Source: Actinopolymorpha cephalotaxi (GTDB lineage: Bacteria > Actinomycetota > Actinomycetes > Propionibacteriales > Actinopolymorphaceae). From it: a stretch of 64,000 nucleotides of DNA. Of this stretch, positions 41,309-50,554 are shown one piece after another. The notes below the pieces were generated by a model. That model was not told the DNA's origin. It saw only the letters and a list, made by a program, of their open reading frames with translations, and did not search any database. A program made the position numbers and the translations under genes. Each line of letters opens with the position of its first letter. The first letter of the stretch is position 1. Location: contig NZ_JACBZA010000001.1 in NCBI RefSeq assembly GCF_013408535.1, forward strand, positions 5,602,850 through 5,666,849, in the 5' to 3' direction.

Positions 41309-42412
41309 GTCGCCAAGGCCGCCAGGGCCGCCCGAGTCGCCAGGGCCGCCGGGACCCCCGGCCCGCTCGGTCCGCAGCCGGGGCAGCGAGCCCGGGTGGT
41401 TGTCCCGCAGCCACCCGAGCAGGTGCTCGCGTACGTCACAGCGCAGATCCCACGCCGACGCGGAGTCCGCCGCCGAGGCCAGCACCCGGACGACGATCGA
41501 GTGTTCGGTCGTGTCGACGACCTGCAGGGTCCACTCGCGCCGGTCCCACAGCGGGTTCTTCTCGATGATCCGCCGGGCCTCCGCGCGGAGTTCGGAGACC
41601 GGCGTGCTGTGGTCGAGGTAGAGGACGACGGCGCCGATGACGCGGGACTCCGAGCGGGTCCAGTTCTGGAACGGCGTGGTGGTGAAGTACGTCGCCGGCA
41701 ACACCAGCCGCCGCTCGTCCCACAGGTTGACCACGACGTAGGTGAGGGTGAGCTCCTCGACCCGGCCCCACTCCTCCTCGACCACCACCACGTCGTCGAT
41801 CCGCAGCGCGTCGGTGAACACCAGCTGCAGGCCGGCGAACACGTTCGCCAGAGTCGTCTGGGCGGCCAGACCGGCGATCACACCGGCGACCCCGGCAGAC
41901 GCCAGAATCGACGCTCCGTAGGTGCGCAACGCGTCGAACGTCATGAAGATGGCGGACGCGGCCACCAGCGTGACCAGCACCGCGGTCAGCCGGCGCAGGG
42001 CGGTCAGCTGCGTCTGCACCTTCCGGGCCCGTCGGTTGTCGGTCACGTCGACCCGGATGTGCCGCAGGGCGGCGTCCTCGGCGAGGAAGAGCACCGCGGT
42101 GACCAGCCAGGAGACGGCGGCGATGGTGAGGACCACCAGCAGGTGGCGTACGCCGTTCGCCAGCTCACCATGCAGGCCCGCGCTCGGCTGGGCGGCAAGC
42201 AACGCCACCGACAGCAGCGTCACCGTCCACGGCCGGTGACAGCGCTTTCGCAGCCGTCCCCAGAACGGCCGGCTCTCCGATCGGGCGAGACGGGCGGTGA
42301 TCCTGCCGGTGAGCAGGGTCACCACCAGCGCCGCCGCCGCGGTACAGCCCAGGACGAGGAGGGTGTGCATCGGGTCGGGCACAGCGGTACTGACGGCGGT
42401 GACTACCTGCAT
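41249..42412 (-). CDS. MscS-family mechanosensitive ion channel
   Basis: A 387-residue membrane channel. Hydrophobic segments lie at about residues 15-36, 62-82, 88-111, 143-160 and the pore helix 163-195 (GASILASAGVAGVIAGLAAQ, then TTLANVFAGLQLVF). The MscS beta domain follows (DDVVVVEEEWGRVEELTLTY, LPATYFTTTPFQNWTRSES). It would open on membrane tension and release solutes. The C terminus is a Gly/Pro/Asp repeat (GGPGGPGDSGGPGG) that overlaps the convergent APH gene. Confidence 0.92.
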   Translation of the reverse strand: MQVVTAVSTAVPDPMHTLLVLGCTAAAALVVTLLTGRITARLARSESRPFWGRLRKRCHRPWTVTLLSVALLAAQPSAGLHGELANGVRHLLVVLTIAAVSWLVTAVLFLAEDAALRHIRVDVTDNRRARKVQTQLTALRRLTAVLVTLVAASAIFMTFDALRTYGASILASAGVAGVIAGLAAQTTLANVFAGLQLVFTDALRIDDVVVVEEEWGRVEELTLTYVVVNLWDERRLVLPATYFTTTPFQNWTRSESRVIGAVVLYLDHSTPVSELRAEARRIIEKNPLWDRREWTLQVVDTTEHSIVVRVLASAADSASAWDLRCDVREHLLGWLRDNHPGSLPRLRTERAGGPGGPGDSGGPGGLGDSGQIVVGEDLFDHAQVARR

Positions 42413-42564
42413 GAAACCTCGGCGATCCTCCTCGTGGGCGCGGTCGTCCTCACGGTCTCATCCGGACCTCGGCGTCCGCACCACCCGGTCGGAAGTCGCC
42501 GTCGACCTGACGGTGTGCCGTCAACCGGTCACGTCTCGCCGAGCGCCCCCGTCTCGCCGGGCGG

Positions 42565-43632
42565 TCACGTCTCGTCCGACCGGGCAGCCTCCTCGCGCAG
42601 TTCGCGGGCCTCGACGAGGGCCTTCTCCTCCTTCTTCGCGTCCTTGTCGATCTTGGTGGTGTCGCGGGGCGGCAGCTGGATCGACTCCTCGGCGGGGATC
42701 CCGGCCTGCAATTGCCGGCCGCGTTCCATCTCCGCGTCCAGTTCGGCGCCGAACAGCAGCGCCAGGTTGGTGAGCCAGATCCACAGCAGGAAGACGATGA
42801 CGCCCCCGAGCGAACCGTAGGTCTTGTTGTAGTTGCTGAAGTTGGCGACGTAGAAGCCGAACGCCACCGAGACGACCACCCAGGTGAGGATGGCGACGAC
42901 GGCGCCGATGCTCAGCCAGCGGAACTTCGGCTGCTTGACGTTGGGGGTGAGGTGGTAGAGGACTGCGACGATGAAGATGACGATGAACAGCATCACCGGC
43001 CACTTGGCGATGCCCCACACGGTGACCGCGACGTCACTGAGGCCGATCACCCCACCGATCGTCTTCGCCAGCGGCCCGCTGATCACCAGGCCGATCGCGG
43101 TGATCGCCACCAGGACGAGCACCAGCGCGGTGATACCGAGCATCACCGGGCGCAGCTTCCAGATCGGCCGGCCCTCCTCGACCTCGTACACGCGGTTCAT
43201 CGCCCGGCTGAAGGCGTTGATGTAACCCGACGCGGACCAGAACGCCACCGCCAGGCCGATGATCAGCGTGAGTCCCGCCGACTGGCTACGGGTCAGCTGC
43301 TCCACCACGGGCTGGATGGTGCTGACCGCCTGGTCGGCGCCGAGGCCACGCAGGATGTCCATCAGCATCGAGGTGGTCTGCTTGCTCTGCCCGACCAGGC
43401 CGAGCACGGACACCAGGGCCAGGATGGCGGGGAACAGGGACAGAACGGCGTAGTACGTCAGCCCCGCCGCGAGGTCGGTGCACTCGTCGTCGAGGAACTC
43501 ACGGACGGTGTTCTTGAGGATGAACTTCCGGGTCGGCGGCGCCAGGTCGAGTGGACTGTCGGGCTTCTCCTCCGCGTCCGCCGGAGGCGCGTCCTGGTTG
43601 GACGCGCCGTTGCCACCAGCGTGTGTCGTCAT
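42565..43632 (-). CDS. YihY/virulence factor BrkB-family membrane protein
   Basis: A 355-residue integral membrane protein. It has six hydrophobic helices, the first at YYAVLSLFPAILALVSVLGL. Family marks are TDLAAGLTYYAVLSLFPAIL, ASGYINAFSRAMNRVYEVEE and VVSVAFGFYVANFSNYNKTY with GSLGGVIVFLLWIWLTNLAL. The tail (about 70 residues) is rich in Lys and Glu and cytoplasmic. The function is unknown, and it is not RNase BN. A 14-bp tandem repeat lies just upstream. Confidence 0.92.
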   Translation of the reverse strand: MTTHAGGNGASNQDAPPADAEEKPDSPLDLAPPTRKFILKNTVREFLDDECTDLAAGLTYYAVLSLFPAILALVSVLGLVGQSKQTTSMLMDILRGLGADQAVSTIQPVVEQLTRSQSAGLTLIIGLAVAFWSASGYINAFSRAMNRVYEVEEGRPIWKLRPVMLGITALVLVLVAITAIGLVISGPLAKTIGGVIGLSDVAVTVWGIAKWPVMLFIVIFIVAVLYHLTPNVKQPKFRWLSIGAVVAILTWVVVSVAFGFYVANFSNYNKTYGSLGGVIVFLLWIWLTNLALLFGAELDAEMERGRQLQAGIPAEESIQLPPRDTTKIDKDAKKEEKALVEARELREEAARSDET

Positions 43633-43652
43633 CCCTCATCCTTCGGCTGAAC

Positions 43653-43706
43653 GGTCGTACCGGACTGGTCGTGCCGGACTGGTCGTGCTGGACGGTCGTA
43701 GCTGAG
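43653..43706. repeat. 14-bp tandem repeat upstream of the YihY gene
   Basis: Units GGTCGTACCGGACT, GGTCGTGCCGGACT and two shorter copies start at 43653, 43667, 43681 and 43694. They occupy -21 to -75 relative to the YihY start codon. The array could hold regulator sites or be simple slippage. Confidence 0.65.
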
Positions 43707-43832
43707 ACGACTGTATGGGGAACGGCTACCCGACGCAGCGGGCCGAAACCGTACGACGTTGCCTCAGGCGTATCTGCTCTCGGGACGGAACAGGTCCTCA
43801 GGCCGGGAATGCCCTCGGGACGGGACAGACTC

Positions 43833-44876
43833 TCAGCCGGCCGTCCGCAGCAGGTCGGCGACCTCGCCGGCGAGGTACGGGCGGAGGTTCTGTTGGTTGG
43901 TCAGCACCGCCACCGTCAGGTCGTCGTCGACCAGGTGCATCACGTCCGCCAGCGCGGGACCACCGCTGTGACCGACCGCCGGGCTCCCGTGCCGCTGGTC
44001 GACGATCCAGCCGACCCCGAACGGGCCCGCCGACCCATCCCGTAGTCGCTCCGGCGTCCACATCTCCCGCACAGAGGCCGGGGAGAGCAGGTCACCGCCC
44101 CGAAGTGCCGCGGCCCAGGTGGCGAGGTCGGCGGCCGAGGAGTAGAGCCCACCGGCCGCGTAGGTCCAGGCGGGGAAGAGGAACGCGTACACCTGCCGCC
44201 GGTCGTCGCGTACGTCGTAGATGGTCGCGCGCCGGGGCAGGACGTCGCTGACCCGGGCCGTCCCGTCGTCAGCCGCGTGGTCGAACCGGGTGGAGGTCAT
44301 TCCCAGGGGGTCGGTGAGGCGCTCGCGCAGCAGGTCGGGGAAGGCCCGCCCGGTCACCGACTGCAGGAGGTACGCCAGGACGACGTAGTCCGACAGGCCG
44401 TACCGCACCTGCGTGCCCGGCTCGTACTCCAGCGGCCGCTCGAACGCCGCCCTTGCCGCCTCCTCCACCGACGCGGGACTGCCCACGTCGTCACTGAGGC
44501 CCGAGGTGTGGGACGTGAGCCGGCGTACGGTGACCTGGTCCCAGCTCGGCGGCGCGTCGGGGAGGTACTCCCCCACCGGGGCGTCCAGGCGCAGCGTCCC
44601 GTCCTCGACCACCAGCATCAGCAGGGTGGCGGTCAGCAGCTTCGTCACCGACGCGAGCTGGAACGCCGTACCGGTCGTCGCGGGGGCGTCCCACTCCAGG
44701 TTGGCGGTGCCGTACGCCCTGGCCAGCGGCCTGCCGCCACGGACGACGGCCAGCCCGAGGGCCGGGATGTGGTGCTGCTTCATCCGTGCGCGCAGGTGGT
44801 CCTCGACAGCGGATGGCAGGAAGTCGCCGGACTCGCCGGAGGAGTCGCGGTTGAAGTCGTCGAGGTCGGCCATCAT
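43833..44876 (-). CDS. Beta-lactamase-fold serine hydrolase
   Basis: A 347-residue cytoplasmic serine hydrolase of the class C/DD-peptidase fold. The nucleophile motif is SVTK at residues 76-79. YGLSDY replaces the usual YxN, and the third motif is VGHSGGPALADV. The HTSGL segment (RRLTSHTSGLSDDVG) is conserved. It may be an esterase. GGGGG precedes the ATG pair at 44876/44873. It is divergent from the GNAT gene. Confidence 0.9.
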   Translation of the reverse strand: MMADLDDFNRDSSGESGDFLPSAVEDHLRARMKQHHIPALGLAVVRGGRPLARAYGTANLEWDAPATTGTAFQLASVTKLLTATLLMLVVEDGTLRLDAPVGEYLPDAPPSWDQVTVRRLTSHTSGLSDDVGSPASVEEAARAAFERPLEYEPGTQVRYGLSDYVVLAYLLQSVTGRAFPDLLRERLTDPLGMTSTRFDHAADDGTARVSDVLPRRATIYDVRDDRRQVYAFLFPAWTYAAGGLYSSAADLATWAAALRGGDLLSPASVREMWTPERLRDGSAGPFGVGWIVDQRHGSPAVGHSGGPALADVMHLVDDDLTVAVLTNQQNLRPYLAGEVADLLRTAG

Positions 44877-44983
44877 GCCCCCACAAGATCGGTGAGAGCC
44901 GCATGATGGCACGTTCGCGGGTTCGAGTCCTGACGATCCGAGGGACCGGCCGGCGCCGGACACCGCGGTGTTTGGATGGGCAC

Positions 44984-45553
44984 GTGAACGACACCGTGAC
45001 GCGCCACGACACCGACGCCGACGGACTGGTTCGGGTACGCCCACGCGAGGACGCCGACCTGGCCGACTGCGTACGCCTGCTCGCCGAGGTGCACGGACGC
45101 GACGGCTACCCGCTGATCTGGCCCGAGCGGCCGGTCGACTGGCTGGTCGGCTCGGCTCCCCTCGCGGCCTGGGTCGCACTCCTGGACGACCGGGGCGAGG
45201 ACCACATCGTGGGGCACGTCGCGCTGGCACGGTGCGGTCCCGGGGACGTGGCTCCGGACCTGCTCCGCGCGCGGGAAGCCGGCCCGGACGAGAGGGACCC
45301 GCGGCCCGTCGTCCTCGGCCGGTTGGCCGTCGACCCGGCGGCGCGGGGCCGGGGCGTCGGGGCACGCCTCCTGACCGGCGCGGTCGAGTACGCCCGGGCA
45401 CACGGCCTGCGTCCGGTCCTCGACGTGGTCGACTCCGACCGGTCCGCGGTCGCGCTCTACGAGCGGCTGGGCTGGACCCCGCTGGGGAGCGCCGAGCAGG
45501 TGTGGGGAGCCGGTCAGGCGGTCACCATCCACTGTTACGCAGCACCCGCCTGA
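44984..45553 (+). CDS. GNAT-family N-acetyltransferase
   Basis: A 189-residue GNAT with VRVRPREDADLADCVRLLAE, GYPLIWPERPVDWLVG, the acetyl-CoA motif LGRLAVDPAARGRGVGARLL, and LDVVDSDRSAVALYERLGW. The domain end is TPLGSAEQVWGAGQAV. GTG at 44984 gives a normal N terminus; an ATG further upstream would run through the divergent promoter. Substrate unknown. Confidence 0.9.
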   Translation: MNDTVTRHDTDADGLVRVRPREDADLADCVRLLAEVHGRDGYPLIWPERPVDWLVGSAPLAAWVALLDDRGEDHIVGHVALARCGPGDVAPDLLRAREAGPDERDPRPVVLGRLAVDPAARGRGVGARLLTGAVEYARAHGLRPVLDVVDSDRSAVALYERLGWTPLGSAEQVWGAGQAVTIHCYAAPA

Positions 45554-45622
45554 CCGCCGGCGGAGCACCTCAGCCGGGCGAACTCAGCGGCCGGCCTCAG
45601 CGGCCGACCTCAGCGGGCGGCC

Positions 45623-47521
45623 TCAGCCGGGCAGGTCGAGCTCGACCTCGTACTCCTCCAGCCACCGGTCCAGGCCCAGCACCAGCTCGACCGCCCGCCG
45701 GGTGAACTCCGAGCTCACCGACCCGACCGACTCGGTGAGGATGTCGCCGGCCTGCTTCCGGTCGATCAGCGGCAGGACCGGCGCGTCCGGCCGGGCGAGC
45801 AGTCTGCCGAACTCCTCGCGCAGGGCCTGCTCGTAGGCCGGGTCCTGGGTCGAGGGGTACGGGCTCTTGCGCCGGGCGGAGATCGACTCCGGCAGCAGGT
45901 CGACGGTGGCCGCCCGCAGCAGGCTCTTCTCCCGCCCGTCGTACGTCTTCATCGCCCACGGCGCGTTGAAGACGTACTCGACCAGCCGGTGGTCGCAGAA
46001 CGGCACCCGCACCTCCAGGCCGCTGGCCATGCTCATCCGGTCCTTGCGGTCCAGGAGGTACTGCACGAACCGAGTGAGGTGGAAGTAGCTGACCTCCCGC
46101 ATCCGGCGTTCGAGCCCCTCCTCGCCGGGCAGCCGCGGCACCTCGGCCACCGCCTGGCGGTAGGAGTCCGCCTGGTAGCCGGGCAGGTCCAGGGCCCTGG
46201 TCAGGCCGGGGTCGAGCACTCCCAGCCGTTCCCCGCCCGCGCGCCCGAACATCGCCAGCCAGGGGAACGTGTCCGCGTGCACCGCCTCGGGTTCGTGGAA
46301 CCACAGGTAGCCGCCGAACACCTCGTCGGCCGACTCACCGGACAGCGCCACCGTCGAGTGCTCGCGGATCGCCGCGAACAGCAGGTAGAGCGAGGTGAAC
46401 ATGTCGCCCATGCCGTTGGGCGCGTCGTTCGCCCGCAGTACGGCCGACCGGACGTCGGCGTCCATCAGGTCCCGGGTGTCCAGCACGATGTCGCTGTGGT
46501 CGGCGGCCACGTGCTTGGCGAGCTCGTGCACGTACGGCGTGTCCGGGGTGTCCCGCATGAGGTCCGCCTCGAACCGCTCGGTCTGCCCGGCGAAATCGAC
46601 CGCGAACGACCGGACCGGCCCGGCGCCTCGCTCGGCCAGGCCCTTCGCCGCCAGCGCGGTGATCACCGAGGAGTCCAGCCCGCCGGACAGCAGGGTGCAC
46701 AGCGGTACGTCGGAGATGAGCTGGCGGGTGACGATGTCGTCCAGCAGCTCCCGGACGGTCGCGACGGTGGTGTCCAGGTCGTCGGGGTGGTCCCACGCCT
46801 CGAGCTGCCAGTAGCGCCGCGTGCGCAGGCCGGCCCGGTCGATCCGGACCACCGAGCCCGGGCGTACCTCGTACATCCCGGCGAACACCGCGCGCTCGGG
46901 CGTCTTCACGAACGACAGCAACTCCCGCATGCCGTCCGCGTCCAGCACCCGCCGCGCGGCCGGGTTGGCGAGGATCGCCTTCGGCTCCGAACCGAACAGC
47001 ACGCCGTGTGGAGTCGGGTAGTAGTGCAGCGGCTTGACGCCCATCCGGTCGCGTACCAGCAGCAGACACTCGGCCCGGGTGTCCCAGACCGCGAACGCGT
47101 ACATGCCGTTGAGGTGGGCGGCGAGGTCCTCGCCCCACTCGAGGTAGGCGTGCAGCACCACCTCGGTGTCGCTGCGGGTACGGAAGCGGTGCCCGGCCGC
47201 GGCCAGCTCCTCGCGCAGCTCACGGAAGTTGTAGACCTCGCCGCTGTAGGTGAGGATGGCCGCCGGCGTCCCGGGGCTCGACTCTCCGCGCTCCGGCGTC
47301 GCGGCGCCGGACGTCCCGGGATCCTCCGCCGCCATCGGCTGCCGCCCGCCCTCGAGGTCGATCACCGAGAGCCGGCGGTGCCCGAGCGCGACGTGCGCGC
47401 CGGTCCACATTCCCTCGTCGTCGGGTCCCCGGCAGGCCATGGTCGCGGTCATCGCGGCCAGCACCGCCCGCTCGTGGTTCAGGTCGTGCTCGAAGTCCAC
47501 CCAGCCGGTGATGCCACACAT
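45623..47521 (-). CDS. asnB: Asparagine synthetase B (glutamine-hydrolysing)
   Basis: A 632-residue enzyme that converts aspartate, glutamine and ATP to asparagine. The N-terminal glutaminase starts MCGITGWVDF with the catalytic Cys at position 2, then CRGPDDEGMW, LGHRRLSVIDLEGGRQPM and YSGEVYNF. The synthetase half has the PP-loop LLSGGLDSSVITAL near residue 275 and SGESADEVFGGY. The start at 47521 is chosen because Cys must become N-terminal. An ATG at 47533 has the better ribosome binding site, and would give MNARMCG. It is convergent with the GNAT gene. Confidence 0.94.
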   Translation of the reverse strand: MCGITGWVDFEHDLNHERAVLAAMTATMACRGPDDEGMWTGAHVALGHRRLSVIDLEGGRQPMAAEDPGTSGAATPERGESSPGTPAAILTYSGEVYNFRELREELAAAGHRFRTRSDTEVVLHAYLEWGEDLAAHLNGMYAFAVWDTRAECLLLVRDRMGVKPLHYYPTPHGVLFGSEPKAILANPAARRVLDADGMRELLSFVKTPERAVFAGMYEVRPGSVVRIDRAGLRTRRYWQLEAWDHPDDLDTTVATVRELLDDIVTRQLISDVPLCTLLSGGLDSSVITALAAKGLAERGAGPVRSFAVDFAGQTERFEADLMRDTPDTPYVHELAKHVAADHSDIVLDTRDLMDADVRSAVLRANDAPNGMGDMFTSLYLLFAAIREHSTVALSGESADEVFGGYLWFHEPEAVHADTFPWLAMFGRAGGERLGVLDPGLTRALDLPGYQADSYRQAVAEVPRLPGEEGLERRMREVSYFHLTRFVQYLLDRKDRMSMASGLEVRVPFCDHRLVEYVFNAPWAMKTYDGREKSLLRAATVDLLPESISARRKSPYPSTQDPAYEQALREEFGRLLARPDAPVLPLIDRKQAGDILTESVGSVSSEFTRRAVELVLGLDRWLEEYEVELDLPG

Positions 47522-47699
47522 GCGGGCGTTCATCCCCTTCGCTCCGGGCCGGCTCGCACCAGCCGGGGCAGCTCCGGGAGCCCGGCATGTCGTGACCTGG
47601 CCCCCGCCGTCACCGTGGCGCGCCACCACCGCACCACCGTCCAACATAGGTCGCCAACCTGGGAACGCTCCGCGCGAACGACGACCTAGTGTCGGGGGT

Positions 47700-48926
47700 G
47701 TGTTCGCCCCCTATCGCGGTCTGCTGCGCCTACCCGGCGCCCTGAGGTTCTCGGCCAGCGGACTGCTCGCCCGGCTGCCGATCTCGATGGTGTCGCTGGG
47801 TCTGGTCATCCTGGTCTCGGCGAAGACCGGTTCGTACGGCCTGGCCGGGGTGGTGTCCGCGGTCTTCGTCGTCTGCCGGGCCGTCTGCTCACCGATGCAG
47901 GCCCGGCTCGTCGACCGGCACGGCCAGCACCGGACCCTGCCCGCGATCGCCGGGCTGAACGCGGCCGCGCTGGGCGGGCTGGTGGTCGCGGTCGAGGTGG
48001 ACGCGCCGCTCGTGGTGCCGGTCGTGCTGGCCGGGGTGGCCGGGGCGGTCTCGCCGTCGATCGGTTCGTACGTCCGGGCGCGGTGGAGCCATCTGCTGGG
48101 ACGGGGGCCGAAGCTGCAGACCGCGTTCGCGCTGGAGGCGGTGGCCGACGAACTGCTGTTCATGGTCGGGCCGCCGGTGGTGACGTTCCTCGCCACCGGG
48201 ATCAGCCCGAACGCCGGCCTCCTGGTCGCCCTCGCCTGCGGCCTGGTCGGCACCCTGCTGCTGGCCGCGCTCCGCGACACCGAGCCACCCGCGCACGGTC
48301 GCGGCGGAAGCGGTACGGCAGCGGCGCCGATGGGCTGGCCGGCGCTGTTCCCGGTGGTCGGCGCGAGCGTGGGGATCGGCACCCTCTTCGGCGCGTTCGA
48401 CATCTCCGTCATCGCTCTCGCCACCCAGGCCGACGCCCGGGCGTGGTCCGGTGTCCTGCTCGGCATCACCGCGACGGGTTCGATGCTCTCCGCGGCGGTC
48501 CTCGGCAGCCGGACCCTGCGCAAGCCGCCGTTGACACGGTTCCGGATCGGGGCGGCGGCCATCACGGTGGCGATGCTGCCGTTGCCGTTCGTCTCCCATC
48601 TCGGGTTGCTGGCGCCGATCGTGTTCTTCACCGGGCTGACGATCTCGCCGACGATGATCGCCAGCGTGGCGCGGGTCGAGGAGACCGTTCCCGTCAGCCG
48701 GCTCAGTGAGGGCATCGCCTGGTCGACGAGTGCCCTGGTCGGCGGGATCGCACTCGGCAGCGCGATCGCCGGGCGGGTGATCGACGGCCACGGGGCGAGC
48801 GCCGGGTTCTTCGTGTCGCTGTCCGCGGGCGTGGTGGCGACCGCCGTCGCCTGGTCCGGTACCCGGCGCGGGACGGGAACGCCGCCCGTCGGTGCGCCCG
48901 GAGCCGGCGCACCGGCGGGAGGGTGA
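47700..48926 (+). CDS. MFS transporter
   Basis: A 408-residue membrane protein with about 10-12 hydrophobic helices. The loop VDRHGQHRTLPAIAGLNAAA stands at the place of the MFS motif A (DRxGxR). The order LRFSASGLLARLPISMVSLG at the start is typical of actinobacterial efflux-type MFS proteins. Substrate unknown. The GTG follows a G-run. It is divergent from asnB and overlaps or abuts the next membrane protein (3 bp), so an operon is likely. Confidence 0.9.
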   Translation: MFAPYRGLLRLPGALRFSASGLLARLPISMVSLGLVILVSAKTGSYGLAGVVSAVFVVCRAVCSPMQARLVDRHGQHRTLPAIAGLNAAALGGLVVAVEVDAPLVVPVVLAGVAGAVSPSIGSYVRARWSHLLGRGPKLQTAFALEAVADELLFMVGPPVVTFLATGISPNAGLLVALACGLVGTLLLAALRDTEPPAHGRGGSGTAAAPMGWPALFPVVGASVGIGTLFGAFDISVIALATQADARAWSGVLLGITATGSMLSAAVLGSRTLRKPPLTRFRIGAAAITVAMLPLPFVSHLGLLAPIVFFTGLTISPTMIASVARVEETVPVSRLSEGIAWSTSALVGGIALGSAIAGRVIDGHGASAGFFVSLSAGVVATAVAWSGTRRGTGTPPVGAPGAGAPAGG

Positions 48927-48929
48927 GGC

Positions 48930-49457
48930 GTGCTCGCGGCGTTGATTCTGGTCGTCCTGCTGGCGCTGACGGTGGGCGGGCCCGCCGTGTGCCTGGTCGC
49001 CGCGGTGGTGCTGGCCACCCGGGTCGTACGGCTGCTCCGCGGTCGTGCCGGCGACCGCCGGGGCCTCGGCTCGGTCTCCTCGCTGGGCTGGCTCGCGGTG
49101 CTGGTGTCGGTGGGAACGGTCGAGGCGTACGCCTTGGGCGCGCTGAAGTACTCGCCGGGACTCTTCCCCGACAAGACGTGCTACTTCACCATGGGGGCGC
49201 GGGCCTTCCCTGAGTCCTCCGACCTGCTGCCGCTCAGCACGGTGTGCCGAGGCCAGGAGATCGTCCCGTTCTGGTTCAACCCGCTGATGGCCGTGCTCGC
49301 GGTGGTCTCGGTCGCGTTGCTGGCGGCCGTTCCGTTCGCGTACGCACGCCGGCGCCGTACGGCCGCCGCAACCGGCGCAACCAGCGCGTCCGGCGCGTCA
49401 GCTGGATCCGGCGCACCCGAGGCCGCGGTCAGCCCAGCCAGTGAGCGGGCGGAGTGA
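48930..49457 (+). CDS. Hypothetical membrane protein
   Basis: A 175-residue protein of unknown function. Hydrophobic segments lie at residues about 2-33 (possibly a signal anchor), 52-70 and 116-137. The extracytoplasmic loop contains DKTCYFTMGARAFPES and LLPLSTVCRGQEIVPFWFNP, with two Cys that could form a disulfide. The C-terminal 35 residues are Ala/Ser/Gly-rich. GGAGGG lies upstream, inside the end of the MFS gene. The last 29 bases overlap the convergent pentapeptide-repeat gene. Confidence 0.75.
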   Translation: MLAALILVVLLALTVGGPAVCLVAAVVLATRVVRLLRGRAGDRRGLGSVSSLGWLAVLVSVGTVEAYALGALKYSPGLFPDKTCYFTMGARAFPESSDLLPLSTVCRGQEIVPFWFNPLMAVLAVVSVALLAAVPFAYARRRRTAAATGATSASGASAGSGAPEAAVSPASERAE

Positions 49458-50478
49458 ACCACGGCGGCACCTCGGTTTCGCTGTCGCCGATGGCCGCCGC
49501 GAGCTGGGTGCGGGTGAGGAACAACGCCTCTCGCAGGTGGGCGCCGCGCAGGTCGGCCGCGCGCAGGTCGGCGCCGATCAGGTCCGCCCGGGCGAGGTTC
49601 GCCCCGCGCAGGTCGGCGCCGATGAGGTAGCCACCGCGCAGGTCCGCGCCGCGCAGGTCGGCCTCGCGCAGGTTCGCACCCAGCAGGTCCGCTCCGGGGA
49701 GTTCGGCCCCACGCAGGTCGCCACGCCACCGGTTTCTGTCCGTACGCCCTGCCCCACCGGAACGCGCCCGCCTGCCTCGCCCCTGCCCTCGCCCCTGCCC
49801 TCGTTGCTGTTCTCGCCCCTGGCCTCCTGCAGGACGCGCCCCACCTGCACCGCGCACGGGCCCCGGCGACTGCGCCCGGACGAGCTCACTGGTCCGCCGC
49901 AGGAGCGGGTTGACGGCCGACCGATGGGCGTCAAGGTCGAGTTGACGCAGGGTGCCGACGTCGGCGCGGGTGTGGCGTTCGGTCCGGTCGTGCACCTCGA
50001 TGAGCTCCTCGCGCAGTGCGCGGGCAGCGGCCGGCCCCGGCACCCCAGAGGGTCCGGGCCCGACCGTCTCCCCGGGCTCGCCCGGCGCCCCCGACGCCTC
50101 GGTCAGCGCAAGCTTCTCGGTCAGCGCGAGCGCCTCGGTGAGATACCAGCGGAACTCGTACAACTGCCGCATCACCACGAACGCGTCGAACATCGGCTGC
50201 GCGGTCTCCGGATGCGCGCGCCAGTCGCGGCCCTCGAAGGTCACCTGTGCGACCTGCTGACCCGCGCCGAGGCAGTCGAACGCCGTACAGCCCGGGAACC
50301 CGCGAGGGCGAAGCTGGTCGTGGATGCCACAGCGGAAGTCCTGCTCCAGGTTGGGGCAGGGCGTGCGGGCGGGCTTGTCGATCGCGAAGTCCGCCGACGC
50401 CGCGAACGCGGGAACGACACAGCACAGGGCGAAACACCGCGCACAGTCGGCCCGGAGTTCGTGGCGAGGATCCTCCAC
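49429..50478 (-). CDS. Cys-rich N-terminal domain with pentapeptide repeats
   Basis: A 349-residue protein. The first 80 residues hold a Cys cluster (DCARCFALCCVVPAF, CPNLEQDFRCGIHDQL, FPGCTAFDCLGAGQQV) that looks like a zinc or iron-sulfur binding domain of the YkgJ type. A charged helix region (about 90-190) and a Gly/Arg/Gln low-complexity stretch (about 205-240) follow. Residues about 245-325 are pentapeptide repeats of the A(D/N)LRGA kind, forming a right-handed beta helix. Pentapeptide proteins can mimic DNA, as in quinolone-resistance proteins. The combination is known as 'pentapeptide repeat-containing protein' without a proven role. Confidence 0.86.
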   Translation of the reverse strand: MEDPRHELRADCARCFALCCVVPAFAASADFAIDKPARTPCPNLEQDFRCGIHDQLRPRGFPGCTAFDCLGAGQQVAQVTFEGRDWRAHPETAQPMFDAFVVMRQLYEFRWYLTEALALTEKLALTEASGAPGEPGETVGPGPSGVPGPAAARALREELIEVHDRTERHTRADVGTLRQLDLDAHRSAVNPLLRRTSELVRAQSPGPVRGAGGARPAGGQGREQQRGQGRGQGRGRRARSGGAGRTDRNRWRGDLRGAELPGADLLGANLREADLRGADLRGGYLIGADLRGANLARADLIGADLRAADLRGAHLREALFLTRTQLAAAIGDSETEVPPWFTPPAHWLG

Positions 50479-50554
50479 CCGGCCAGGCTAGGACACGCCC
50501 TGGGCGCCGGCCCGCTCGCCTCGCTTCGGCTCCTCCCGCCCCGGTCCCCCGGCT

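Noticed and set aside
44911-44932. GGTTCGAGTCC, which looks like a tRNA T-arm
   Set aside because: The flanking stem has a mismatch and a wobble pair, and no acceptor, D-arm or anticodon arm fits around it on either strand.
45989-47689. 566-codon open frame opposite asnB
   Set aside because: Antisense shadow; asnB has all expected motifs on the minus strand.
49525-49735. CRISPR-like regular repeat
   Set aside because: The 15-bp periodicity codes for pentapeptide repeats, without spacers and without cas genes.
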